Positions 21,968 through 31,774 of a DNA stretch of 64,000 nucleotides are shown here, one piece after another. How positions within the stretch are numbered: position 1 is the first letter of the stretch; each line of letters starts with the position of its first letter. The DNA is from Euborellia annulipes (Eukaryota > Arthropoda > Insecta > Dermaptera > Anisolabididae). The notes below the pieces were generated by a model that saw nothing but the letters and a program-made list of their open reading frames with translations, was not told the origin of the DNA and searched no databases. A program made the position numbers and the translations under genes. The stretch spans positions 29,959-93,958 of the forward strand of contig JAKCPI010005038.1 in assembly GCA_023213315.1 (NCBI GenBank). The letters are read 5' to 3'.

Positions 21968-22089
21968 GAGTTTTTAATTATAGACCACATTTTGTATTAA
22001 TTATTTATTAAAAATATAAATACTGTACAATGTTACGACTGCTTATTCTGCAGTTGTTATCAAGTACTGTGCACTTGCTTCGACTCAAT
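21968..22089 (-). mobile_element. solo half-copy of the family 1 foldback
   Basis: Carries the same GACCACATTTTGT start, TTAATTATTTATTAAAAATA body and the TACTGTACAA...GACTGCTTATTCTGCAG core as the right arm at 2180-2370, without an inverted partner. It shows the arm can exist alone, so the foldback form is a derived dimer. Confidence 0.75.
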
Positions 22090-23155
22090 TTTTTTAGATT
22101 TGACCTCTGTTTATATATATATTTTGTTTGTGAAAATTTCAAATTCTATTAAGCAAATACAAATATTCTTCTATGTATTGTACATTTGACGTTTTTCTAA
22201 GAAGAGCTTTTAATATTCATTATTTTTATAAAAAACAAAGAATAAAATATTAATCAAAAAATATTTAAGTTAGTCAAGAGAAATGACATGAACTCAAAAT
22301 ATATTCAAAATCAACTTTTATTATATTTATGATATATAAATAAAAACAAAGCTATACCGGTATATTGTTCTTTTGTTACTAAATTTGCCATTTTCAATTA
22401 TTATTCTTTCCATATGGCTAAGAAACGATTTTCAATTAAAAAATATAATATTAATTAAAGTGGAAATAATTTTTTTCCTATAAGTCCATTTTTTGTCTAA
22501 AAATTTTCAATTAAAACAATTTGTAATCCCCGAGTTTGATACTTTTTTTTTATAAAATATTTTAACTCATTATTAAGTTTCTTTATTAAAAAAAAAGAAA
22601 AGAATTACCAATACCATGAAAATTATTTTTAATCTTAATTAGACTTGCATTTATTCAAGTATAAATCATAAGTTGATTTAAAAGTTTTTTTTTATTTCAT
22701 TTTATTAGCTAATATTGTTTAATGAAAATAAGTTTAAAGTTTAAAAAAAAAATAATAAAGAAAGAAATTAATTATTATCATTCAAAAAGAAAAGATAAGA
22801 TAATTAAAAGATTTTAAAAATGAGCCTAAAGAAAAGTTTTCATCGATATAAAGTATTTAATAAAAAAATAGACCTAACGTAATAAATTAGACATATATAC
22901 ATATAATTTTAAACTTGTTTAATTTTTAATCTCAGGTAAAATTTTTTCTCGATGTCCACTTGGACATCGGATTTATTTTTCATTTTTCTAAATGATTATT
23001 TTTTTTTAGAACGATCAGTAAAATTCTAACTAATAATCGCTACAAATGCCAACTATCGAAATGAGTGAAAAAAAAAGCTTTTATTAATAAAAAAAATTCA
23101 TTATTATTGTTTAATTAATTAAAAATAATAATTGACGGCCTCAAAGATTTATCAG
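22090..23155. other. AT-rich DNA, no feature seen
   Basis: Very A/T-rich with no repeat relatives or frames worth noting. Confidence 0.5.
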
Positions 23156-23157
23156 CC

Positions 23158-23200
23158 CTCGGGTTTGGTGTAGGGGTTAACGTGCTTGATGTCTTGAACT
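23158..23200 (+). mobile_element. tRNA-SINE head fragment
   Basis: CCTCGGGTTTGGTGTAGGGG and the following GCTTGATGTCTTGAAC resemble the A-box half of the SINE. The rest is lost. Confidence 0.55.
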
Positions 23201-23289
23201 TTGTATAATAGTTTTATTTTGGATAGCTGAAAAATATATTTTCAGTTTCACAATTGTATTGACGATATGAAATAGCTTAATTAATTTAA

Positions 23290-24175
23290 ACGAGGCGGGG
23301 TTAAATGAGCTTTGGATATGGGACGCAGATCAACCAGAGCTTTCCCATACATCCAGTTGATTGATAGGTTAAGCTTATACCTTGAAGAGGCGATTTGCTT
23401 CCAGTTAGTGTTGTGGATTTAGGGTAATTTGAGGTCTCTTCTTGAATTTGCCTGAATGTTAAATTTTCCTTTTTTTTTTTTTTTTTGAAAATTTTTATGT
23501 TAAACTTTTAATATATTTCGTTTGTATGATTCATGCACGTAAAAAAAAACATGTAAAGGATATTGTTTAATTTGAATATCTACCGGAAATTGAATTATCG
23601 CTTTCATTAGTATAATAATAAATAAAACAGTTTAATTATATAAAAAAAACCTGTTTTTCTTGTGCATCGATTATCTCAAATTTTAGATTTTAAAATTATC
23701 TCCTTTTAATCTTTTTTTTTTAGGATGTAATAAAACCGGTGATATAAAGAATTGTATTTACCCCCACTTAAGCTCACAGAGATTTTTTTTTTCGTCTAAA
23801 TTAAAAGAATTTCAAAGACAAAAAGGGGATAAGCTCTAATTTGCATTGAAGAGAAGAGGAAGAAATAAGTAAGAAGTGGAGGGGTGTATAGTGAAGTTGA
23901 ATTCAATTAAAACGCAAAGGTATAGATTCATAAAAGTTAAACTCTGGCACGATGCTAAGTTGATCCTGGCAAATTGAGAGATATTCAAAGCAGCCGTTGG
24001 ATGTTTGCATTTGCGCTTATCGCTGCTTGAAGGCGTTTAAAGAGATGGCGGCGGCGACGTGTTCTCCAGGTGCGAGCAAATTAAATAATGTAATAAAGAG
24101 GCATGTCAATGAAATTAAGCGGTGCCCGGGTTCTTAGATTGCTATTACATTAGACAATGTGTCAGGTTAAACGTT
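23290..24175. other. two complex islands, candidate conserved non-coding DNA
   Basis: About 23290-23450 and 23860-24175 have mixed composition and no window repeats. The second includes GAGATGGCGGCGGCGACGTG and TGCATTTGCGCTTATCGC and has no sustained frame. The words resemble binding-site clusters near developmental genes, but that is inference. Confidence 0.35.
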
Positions 24176-24361
24176 CTTCTTCTTCTTCTTCAGGCTGGCA
24201 TGTATTCAATAACGAACCCGGGCAAATATCCAAAATAATCGAATTTGAGACAGAAATGTACTATAAATATTTATATATCTAGGGTTTTGGATAATAGTTC
24301 TGATCATTTACCACAATTAAACTTTTGTTAATAAGTTTAACTGTCGTTTATTTGTAAATAA

Positions 24362-24388
24362 TACAACGTTTCGGCCACTTTTCAGGTA
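24362..24388 (-). ncRNA. minimal hammerhead-like motif (family 8)
   Basis: Minus strand: GTAC, CTGAAAA, GTGGCC in place of a normal helix II, GAAACGTT, GTAT pairing with GTAC. A diverged relative is at 51130-51155, and 19395-19422 may belong too. Helix II is almost absent. Confidence 0.35.
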
Positions 24389-24439
24389 CAATTCAGCCAA
24401 GATTGTTGTTATATCTGTGAAATTTCATTTTAGAAAAAA

Positions 24440-24525
24440 CAAGATGGCTGCCGCATCTCGACATGCACGCCATCTACATTGTATGAGCGATTGCAACGCC
24501 CCTTCACACAATCTGACACGAAATT
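24440..24525 (+). promoter_or_regulatory. YY1-like site in a GC-richer patch
   Basis: CAAGATGGCTGCCGC matches the YY1-type core found in many animal promoters, within a small mixed-composition patch. A role is inferred only from the motif. Confidence 0.25.
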
Positions 24526-24716
24526 CAAATTTTGTATTTTTTAAAAATACTAATATACACACTCTAATCTGTACAAATTATTATTAACAAAATATTAAAT
24601 GTTATATATAAAACTCTACATAGTTCATTCGTGCAGTAAAATTTACACTGCAAGTTGAACTATGTTTACAAAATTTTGCTATATTAATTAACAAAATTAT
24701 TACATGTTATATACTT

Positions 24717-24931
24717 GCTCAGGGGCTCACATCTTGTGAGTACGTGGATGGCGACCACGGGCTACCCGAGCTGGGACTGGCAGTCCTATTCTTTGCATGT
24801 CAGTCTCTTCCTTCCTCTTTTCAAAAGGCGTCAGACCGTGCGACGAGCCGGTCTGTTCTATTCCTTTCCGGTCGCAAAAAACCCATGAACCGCCGCCCCG
24901 CTGAGCGGGATTAAGGCAAAGATAGAAGAAG
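24717..24931 (+). mobile_element. GAA-tailed SINE (family G) with 16-bp target duplication
   Basis: Head GCTCAGGGGCTCACATCTTG to a GATAGAAGAAG tail. ATTACATGTTATATAC is repeated exactly at 24699-24714 and 24932-24947, so the ends are defined: it was retroposed as a unit of about 215 bp. Confidence 0.88.
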
Positions 24932-24956
24932 ATTACATGTTATATACGTACATACA

Positions 24957-25080
24957 GACACACACACACACACACACAAAACTCCTAAATGTTTTGTTGT
25001 TTTTTCTGCACCTCCTTTTTTTTAGCAACAATACTTTTGAATTTAATATAAAATCTAGCAAAAAGTTTAATATACTTAAT

Positions 25081-25116
<36 letters not shown>

Positions 25117-25350
25117 CTTTAAAATATTCTCACTCTTTCCCCTTCCCCCTCCCCCCCCCCCTCTTTTCTCCCCTCTTCTCGGCACATAAGACACAATAAA
25201 GTTAATCCTTAATCTGTTTTTTTTTAAATTAGGGTTATTAGATTTAAGTATTTTTTTTATCCACTGTTTAAAAAAAATTTAAGAAAAGCCTGGGGCGGAC
25301 CCGCGCCTGTGGTTTTGGGGTTTGGTTCCCCCCCCCCCCCCCCCCCCCCC
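24957..25350. repeat. microsatellite and homopolymer cluster
   Basis: CA repeat at 24957-24978, T run at about 25084-25117, C-rich tract at 25143-25162 and a C run at about 25329-25350. The neighbouring GGGGCGGACCCGCGCC may be a hAT-like end. No gene; the frames here are poly-F or poly-K artefacts. Confidence 0.7.
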
Positions 25351-25359
25351 GGCCTTAAT

Positions 25360-25708
25360 AAATTTTAATTTTTATTACGACGGAAAAAAAATTCAGTTGC
25401 TAATATTCATTAAAATAAAATATGATTTTTTTTATATTGTATGAAAAAAAACCCGAGATTAAATTTTTAGAGCAAATTACAATTTAGATTATTTAAACAT
25501 TATTTTATAGGGGAATTTAAATTATTATGATTATTTAAATTAGGGATAATATTATTAGAGGGGTTAACAAAAAAAGTTTTTTCCCCCACATAATATTTTA
25601 AATTAAAATTAATTTAAAAGGCAAGCCCTTTTAGATTTAGCTTGATGACATCCCCTTCCCCCACCCCACAATTTGTTGCTATAAACTTAAGGAGGCCTAC
25701 ATTTCTCC
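25360..25708. other. AT-rich spacer
   Basis: No feature recognised. Confidence 0.4.
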
Positions 25709-25716
25709 ATCTAGAA

Positions 25717-26000
25717 CAGCGTTTTCCAAACTGTGAGGCGCGCCTCCCTAGGGAGGCGCGGACTAGTCTAAGGGGAGGCGCGAATATTGGCCACCAAGAT
25801 CAATTTTCCAAATGATTGCTAGTTTTATAAATAAAATAATAAAATAATTTAGAAAATTCTGGGACGGAGTTTTTAATTTAGTATTAAAAATTTTTGTTTT
25901 TGAATTATTTTATTAAATGTGTGTGTGTGTGGGGGGGGGGGCGTCATACGATTAAATATTTTTAAGGGAGGGTTGTAACATAAAGTTTGAAAACCACCTG
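25717..26000 (+). mobile_element. hAT-like element, left copy
   Basis: Starts CAGCGTTTTCCAAACTGTGA and ends AGTTTGAAAACCACCTG. It includes GGAGGCGCG words, GCGAATATTGGCCACCA, a GT repeat with a G run, and CGATTAAATATTTTTAAGGG. The copy at 27910 matches in order. A minus-strand right half is at 56756-56868. Confidence 0.8.
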
Positions 26001-27385
26001 GCCCTAAGTAAGACTCATACTAGAAAATTATACTATGTGTAAAACCCAAAGGCGGATCCAGGGAAGTTTCTCAGGGTTTTAATTTTTTTCTGACTAGTCG
26101 CGAAGCTCGCTGAAGGCGATAGCATTGTTAATTATTTTATTTATTAGGATTGGATAAGGGGTTGAAAAATTGAAAAAAAAAAAATGTTTTTAAAATTTTT
26201 TTTAGCTAAATCGAAGCCAAATAAATAGAAAACATTCAAAAAATAGCGTTTATTATTATTTTATTATATTAAGGGTTGATTAGGAGGGATGAAGGGTTGA
26301 TTATTTAAGAAAGGCCTTGGAATATTCCAAATCACTTGTTGACATTCTTTTTCAGCTCTAAATATAGTTAGATAAGAGCAAAAGGTATTTTTTTACTTTT
26401 AATAAAAAGGGAATTGTTATTTTCATCTGTTTTATTCCTATACAAACAGAGAGAGACAAGTCTATCTCTCGTTCAGTCGAGTGGCGCGGCCTGCCGGGGC
26501 AGGCGCTGCCTTCTTTTTTTGTGTTTAAAGTGAATCAAAGTGAATAATTAATATAGTGTAACCCACCCTGACCACTCCGTCAGCCAACACACCCTCTTGA
26601 GAGTCTTATTAAAGGTAATTATTATGCATTTTATCGTTGAAAAGAAACATATAATTTGATTGCGAAAAACGATTCTTTTGAATATGAAATTAAATATTTT
26701 GTATTTCACTAAGGGTAGAGGGAGAATATAAGCTGTTGAAAGGGGGAGGGGGAGTGTACGTGTCATTGAAAAAAAATTAGTTTTTTATTTTTTATCTTAA
26801 GTCACCATTATTTACCATTATATAGGTACTTTCTATATGGCCTATATTTTTGTTAATCAAATTTCCTTAATATACTTTTACACAGGGGTGGATTAAGGGT
26901 TGAAAATTAAAATAAAATAAAAATTAAAATAATTATTTATAAATGTATTCAAATTATTTTGAGAGTAATTTCGCGGTGAAGGCTCGCATTTCCTTAAAGA
27001 GGGGGGTTATGCCCCATCCCCTATAATGCGCAGGGATATTAATGTTTTTTAATATTTTACTAAAAATTAAGTGCATTCCGTTTGAGTTAAAATTTATATT
27101 CACTATTTATCAAATAGGATATTGGGGTAGAAACATTTTAATGTCATTCTAAAATTTATTATTACTGGGGCGGAATTAATTTTTGAAGATATCGAAACTC
27201 TCATAAAGAGATAGTAATAACACTGGGTAACTTAGGAACCCATCGAATCCCGTGCAGAATTTTGTAGGGATTTTTTTTATTAGGTAGAAAAGTAAGAAAT
27301 GATTAGTCCACTTAGAATTTTACTGGGGTGAGTTACCGCATCTTTTTGTATAAAGAACTAATCTCAATTCGGATTTGAATTTTTA
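26001..27385. repeat. AT-rich cargo including repeat D copy 1 (26128-26640)
   Basis: Repeat D matches 43240-43725. Shared are a GGGGTTGAAAAATTG start, TTAAGGGTTGATTA words, AGAGAGACAA followed by TATCTCTC, AAAGTGAATAATTA, a CCAACCCACC or CCAACACACC block, and a final AAGGTAATTA that reads like a splice donor. The rest (26880-27340) has GGGTTGA words and GC-richer scraps. No coding frame. Nature unknown. Confidence 0.5.
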
Positions 27386-27655
27386 CTTCCTCTTACCTAT
27401 ATGTATAAGTTAATATACATATATATAGAGAGAAAGTTTTGGATTCATGTCGAAAATTCGATGTCGAGACTTTAATGGATATACACGTTTTGAGGCCCCC
27501 TGAATCCAAAAAAGTGGTTTTCCCGACATGTTCTGTCTGTGTGTCTGTTTGGGTTCAATTTAAAGCATGAATGAATTGAGCTAGGAGGTTGAAATTTTAT
27601 ATTTAAGTTAGTCACCCCCCTCCCCCCCTAGAGCGTGAAAATAAGATTTGAAAAA
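27386..27655 (+). mobile_element. element B, 5' part
   Basis: Has the CTCTTACC...GAGAAAG hairpin, ATTCGATGTCGAGAC, TTTTGAGGCCCCCTGAATCC, AAAAAAGTGG and the TCTGTCTG block. It stops after the AGCGTGAAAATAAG block, next to a foldback that begins at 27668. Confidence 0.65.
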
Positions 27656-27667
27656 AATATTTTCCTT

Positions 27668-27874
27668 CAGGAATGAAAGTTAGATAAAACGAAGCCAGAA
27701 TGTTTGCTTTAAAAATATATTTTAACAGCTGACGTTTCGGCTTTGGTCAAAGCCTTCCTCGGAGCTGTTAGTGGTCATCCGAGGATGACTTTGACCAAGG
27801 CCGAAAAGTAAGCTGTTAAAATATATTTTTAAAGAAAACATTCTGGTTGCGTTTTCTTCTAACTTTCATTCCTG
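27668..27874. mobile_element. foldback element with hammerhead-like arms (family 9)
   Basis: Arms 27668-27763 and 27778-27874 are inverted repeats from CAGGAATGAAAGTTAG to the complement, with a 14-bp centre. It interrupts or abuts element B and is part of the cargo of the 25717-28162 unit. Confidence 0.75.
27723..27770 (-). ncRNA. hammerhead-like motif with long helix I (family 9)
   Basis: Minus strand: TAACAGCT, CCGAGGA (U4 changed to C), A, helix II GGCTTT/AAAGCC with loop GACC, GAAAC, GTC, AGCTGTTA. Helix I is a perfect 8 bp and helix II a perfect 6 bp. Helix III is the ACGU palindrome with a GUC triplet. The single change at U4 should impair catalysis, and both arms share it, so it may have been fixed before the foldback formed. 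Confidence 0.5.
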
Positions 27875-27909
27875 ATACAAATTCCACCAGCCATAAAATA
27901 CCCTTATAC

Positions 27910-28162
27910 CAGTGTTTCCCAAATTGTGAGGCGCGGACTATTCTAAGGGGAGGCGCGAATATTGGCCACCAGGACCAATTTTCCAAATTATTGGTAGTTT
28001 TAATAAAAATAAATAAAAAAAATATTTTTATATAAATTTATATTTTTTAACATTAAAAATTTTTGTTTTTGTATTATTTTATAAAATGGGAGGGGGGGGG
28101 GGGCGTCATAAGATTAAATATTTTTAAGGGAGGCGTGGTAACATAAAGTTTGGAAACCACTG
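27910..28162 (+). mobile_element. hAT-like element, right copy
   Basis: Starts CAGTGTTTCCCAAATTGTGA and ends AAAGTTTGGAAACCACTG, with the same internal words as the copy at 25717 including a G run. The right flank is ATCTAGAA. Confidence 0.8.
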
Positions 28163-28170
28163 ATCTAGAA

Positions 28171-28890
28171 TATTTAAAAAAATTATAATCAAAAATTATA
28201 TTTGAAAATTTACAGATATAATAATTAAAAAAATTTTTTTCATTGGCCAAAAAAAGAAGAGGGAGAAAAGCAGTATTTTTATATTTCATTCAAGTCCCTG
28301 CGACGGGCCGGCTTGTTGTTTATCTTCTTGACCTGTCACATTATGAGAAGAATTCGCTCCTTATCCAACATTTTTTTTATTTCACTTCGCCCACTCATTA
28401 ATTTAAAAAACACATAATTTCAAAAAATATACAAGATCTGAAAGGTAATAAAAAATAATTGTTTAAAGATGTGTTTTATTTTCTGTATAATAAGTAAATG
28501 AAGCAAGTAGGCGCCCCCCCCCCCTCTCCCTTTAGAGTTTAATTGCGTCCGGCGCCTACACATTAACATTAACACCAAATGAGAGAAGAAAAGCTTAATT
28601 CTAAAGGACTGGCGGGGGGATCATTTAAAAAGATGACCTTTTGGGTTCAAATGACGAAGTCGAAAATGACGATGTGAAAAAGCGATTATTTTAAGTGGTC
28701 GATCATTTTAAAACATCATCATATTAGAAGGAAACCATTTGAGTCATCTTTTTGAAAAGACAATGCGTTGGAATCTGTTAGTGTTAGTGTTTAATTGGGC
28801 TTTGTGATTTATAATCTAAAATTAAAAAAAAAAGTATTTTGTAATGAATAGGAAAATTTATTTTAAAATGTTACCCTATTTATTTAAATT
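28171..28890. other. mixed spacer with a GAA-SINE scrap and a complex island
   Basis: CTGCGACGGGCCGGC at about 28298 is a 3' fragment of the GAA-tailed SINE. GTAGGCGCC at 28508 and GGCGCCTAC at 28550 make a small hairpin around a C run. About 28600-28800 is mixed-composition sequence without repeats. Confidence 0.45.
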
Positions 28891-28895
28891 AATTG

Positions 28896-28955
28896 AACAC
28901 TCAGGGGCTCATAATTTTATGAGTACGTGGATAGCGACCACGAGGTACCTTGTAA
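28896..28955 (+). mobile_element. GAA-tailed SINE head fragment
   Basis: CTCAGGGGCTCATAATTTTA and GAGTACGTGGATAGCGACCA match the SINE head, after which similarity ends. Confidence 0.6.
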
Positions 28956-28959
28956 GACT

Positions 28960-29925
28960 AGTATTTCTTCTGTTCCTATATTCTAGTATTCTCTTCCTAT
29001 CTTATATCAAAAAATCATGCTGTATTGATTGTTTCGTTCCTTTTTTCCAACATTTTATTTTTGAAGAGAAACTTCTTACGCATGATAGAGCAAATTCGAA
29101 TCATGCAAACGAAACTCACTTTCATTTCGATTATAAGCTTAGAAAATTTGAATTTTCTTTACCCATTGATTTCATCCGGGAACAAGAAAAAGGCGGCTGT
29201 CGACAGAACTAGCCTCAACTCATTTAAACTTTTAAATTGAGTTAATAATTCAAAAACTCATTATTTACGGAAAACAGATCTCATCAATTTTTTAACTTTT
29301 TTCCTATGTTGATTATTAATTTTACTTTTTTAGTTGAAGTTTTTCTAATCAGTACAAATATGCAGTGTTTTTTTAAATATTTGAAATCCTTCGGAATTAA
29401 CGATAAAATATTGAACAATTTCAAAAAATGCCCCACATCATCGTTCTTTTTGTTGAACATTAAATAAAAAAATTTTGTATTAAAAGATTTCAAAATTAAT
29501 AAATTAAATTAATAATAAATATATGTACATTACTGGATGTATATTCATAATAAATGTATTTCTGTTTTTTTGCGCCTGAGTTATTTTTAAAATTATGGAG
29601 ATTAAACCTATGCCTTCTAATTATTTAAACATGGTATGTAATTTGATCACTCATATGCATCGTAGCGATTATGCACTCGGTGACCATGTAAAAGGCGACT
29701 AAATTATTATGAAATTAGATTTATCTAAATTAAATAAAAAAAATAATGAAAAGTTAGCGTTCCAGAAATAATTTTCTGATTTTTAATTAAATTAAAAATT
29801 AGTAAATTTTTTGTTGATATTTTTGAGCGTTTCTCTAATTCACCCTTTAAAAAATATCCAAGTGTTTGTTATTTTCCAAATTTTATAATTAAATTAAGGG
29901 CAAGTAAACCTATGCCTTTTGTACA
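28960..29925. other. AT-rich DNA, no convincing gene
   Basis: A 122-codon frame (28844-29212, +) runs through the SINE fragment and then through AT-rich sequence. It is hydrophobic in the middle without a domain, and an overlapping frame in another register covers the same bases. I judge it chance. Confidence 0.45.
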
Positions 29926-29929
29926 TCAA

Positions 29930-30290
29930 ATAACATTTTGTTCAATGGCAAAACATTTTGCCTAATCGGTGTGCAATGGCAAAACGTTTTGCTCAATGCC
30001 AACGCACACCGATTGAGTAAAAACGTTTTTGGACAAAACGTTTTGTCCAAGAGCAAAATATTTTGCCATTGAACAAAATGTTTTGCCATTGAGCGTTTTT
30101 GCCTAATCGGTGTGCGTTAGCATTTGTTGCTCAATGGCCGAACATTTTGTCCATTCAATGATGTCGAATCATGCTCAATTGCCCCCTCAGGTGTGCGTTG
30201 ACCCATAGATAAGCATTGCAAAAACAGTTTTAGGCACCATTAGCTAAAAACGTTTTGTCCGAAAACATTTCTGCTCAATTGGTGTGCGTT
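29930..30290. mobile_element. repeat built from GCACACCGATT words, copy 1
   Basis: Many alternating-orientation copies of short phrases: CAATGGCAAAACATTTTGC, AATCGGTGTGCGTT and its complement, and AAAACGTTTTGTCC. A longer relative is at 38443-39040 and a fragment at 36655-36715. It looks like a foldback DNA element made of short inverted words. Ends uncertain. Confidence 0.6.
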
Positions 30291-30299
30291 CTGAAAAAA

Positions 30300-30560
30300 A
30301 GACAGACCATGTTGCCATTGAATTCAGGAGACCTGAAAAACGTGTATATCCATCAAAATTTCGTTATTTGCATACAAAATATATACTGTATATATTTTTA
30401 TTCAATAAATTCCTAACTGGCCTAAGTAGCTAAGAGAAAAAATTAAAAAAAAAATCTTAATAAATTAAATATACTTCGTTAATACTACCTAATATCCTAA
30501 GGCCAACCTTTTCAAATTTAAACAAAATTGTCTAAATAAGTGATAACAACTACCTTTTTT
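30300..30560. other. AT-rich spacer with a scrap of element B
   Basis: The phrase AACGTGTATATCCATCAAAA at about 30339 resembles the 5' block of element B in reverse. The rest is plain AT-rich DNA. Confidence 0.4.
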
Positions 30561-30566
30561 TAATTA

Positions 30567-31758
30567 AATGCTTTTATTTAACTTACTCTTTCAAGGTCAC
30601 CAACTTTATGGCTTTGTTAAGGACACTTCCCGATGAGCTAGAGGTGTGAAATTTGATATTTAAGAGTCATTTTTGATGACGCAAATTGTGAGTTTGGTTT
30701 TACCCAAATGGACCAAACTAATGTGGTACTTTATTTGAAACCCTTCGTGAATTAATGTAATTTCAAAAAGACTTCCCGATGGGCTAGAGGTGTGAAATGT
30801 AATACTTAAGAGTCATTTTGATGACGCCACTATATGGTGGTTTTGATCAAAATAGACCAAACTAATGTGGTACTTTATTTGAAACCCTTCGCGAATTAAT
30901 GTAATTTCAAAAGACTTCCCGATGGGCTAGAGGTGTGAAATGTAATACTTGAGAGTCATTTTTGATGACGCCACTATATGGTGGTTTTGATCAAAATAGA
31001 CCAAACTAATGTGGTACTTTATTTGAAACCCTTCGCGAATTAATGTAATTTCAAAAGACTTCCCGATGGGCTAGAGGTGTGAAATGTAATACTTAAGAGT
31101 CATTTTTGATGACGCCACTATATGGTGGTTTTGATCAAAATAGACCAAACTAATGTGGTACTTTATTTGAAACCCTTCGCGAATTAATGTAATTTCAAGA
31201 CTTCCCGATGGGCTAGAGGTGTGAAATGTAATACTTAAGAGTCATTTTTGATGACGCCACTATATGGTGGTTTTGATCAAAATAGACCAAACTAATGTGG
31301 TACTTTATTTGAAGCCTCACGCAAATAAGGCCCTATTAACTATAGTTTTGAATTTTGATATTTACGAGTCATTTTTTTATGATAATGAATAATTTTTCAA
31401 TTGAACCAAATCAATACAGGCCAAACTAATGTGGTACTTTATCATATTGATGATTTTTGATAAGACTAAAAGACTAAAAAGCTTAAAATAAAAATAAAAT
31501 AAAAAAAAGATTTTTAAAAAAATGCTTTTATTTAAATTGAACTAAAAGAGAGAAATAAGAAAGAAATAATTTAATTGTTCTTGTTAAAATTTTTTAATAT
31601 TTATGACTTAAAATAAAAGCGTGGGGCGCGAGCCTCGGAATCACTTCGAAGCGCCCCACGCTTTTATTTTAAGTCAAATATTAAAAAATTTTAACAAGAA
31701 CAATTAAATTATTTCTTTCTTATTTCTCTCTTTTTAGTTCAATTTAAATAAAAGCATT
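30567..31758. mobile_element. element E, long copy with expanded minisatellite
   Basis: Bounded by AATGCTTTTATTTAA and TTAAATAAAAGCATT. The left half is a tandem array of about 141-145 bp units, and the right half is a long inverted repeat (31509-31630 and 31649-31770) whose centre is a GCGTGGGGC...GCCCCACGC hairpin. The short relative is at 16451-16950. No coding frame. Confidence 0.75.
30625..31315 (+). repeat. minisatellite, unit about 143 bp
   Basis: Units begin GACTTCCCGATGGGCTAGAG at 30770, 30913, 31058 and 31199 (spacings 143, 145 and 141), preceded by a diverged first unit from about 30625. The inner units are almost identical, so expansion is recent or homogenised. Each ends in CAAACTAATGTGGTACTTTA and GAAACCCTTCGCGAATTAAT. 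Confidence 0.9.
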
Positions 31759-31774
31759 TTTTTAAAAATCTTTT

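Larger units (their letters stand above)
25717..28162. mobile_element. possible composite hAT unit sharing one outer target duplication
   Basis: Two similar hAT-like elements (25717-26000 and 27910-28162) lie in the same orientation. ATCTAGAA is found exactly outside the left end of the first (25709-25716) and outside the right end of the second (28163-28170), while the inner flanks differ (GCCCTAAG and CCTTATAC). The simplest reading is transposition of the whole 2446-bp segment using the outermost ends. A rearrangement between copies could also do it. The cargo is a repeat D copy, a partial element B and a hammerhead foldback. Confidence 0.6.

Noticed and set aside
24985..25194. Lysine-rich protein
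   Set aside because: Translation of T and C homopolymers on the opposite strand.
28844..29212. Longest open frame (122 codons) as a gene
   Set aside because: It starts in a SINE fragment, has no domain, and overlaps another frame in the same direction. The composition is AT-driven.
30625..31315. CRISPR array
   Set aside because: Whole units repeat without unique spacers, the unit is about 143 bp, and the DNA is eukaryotic.
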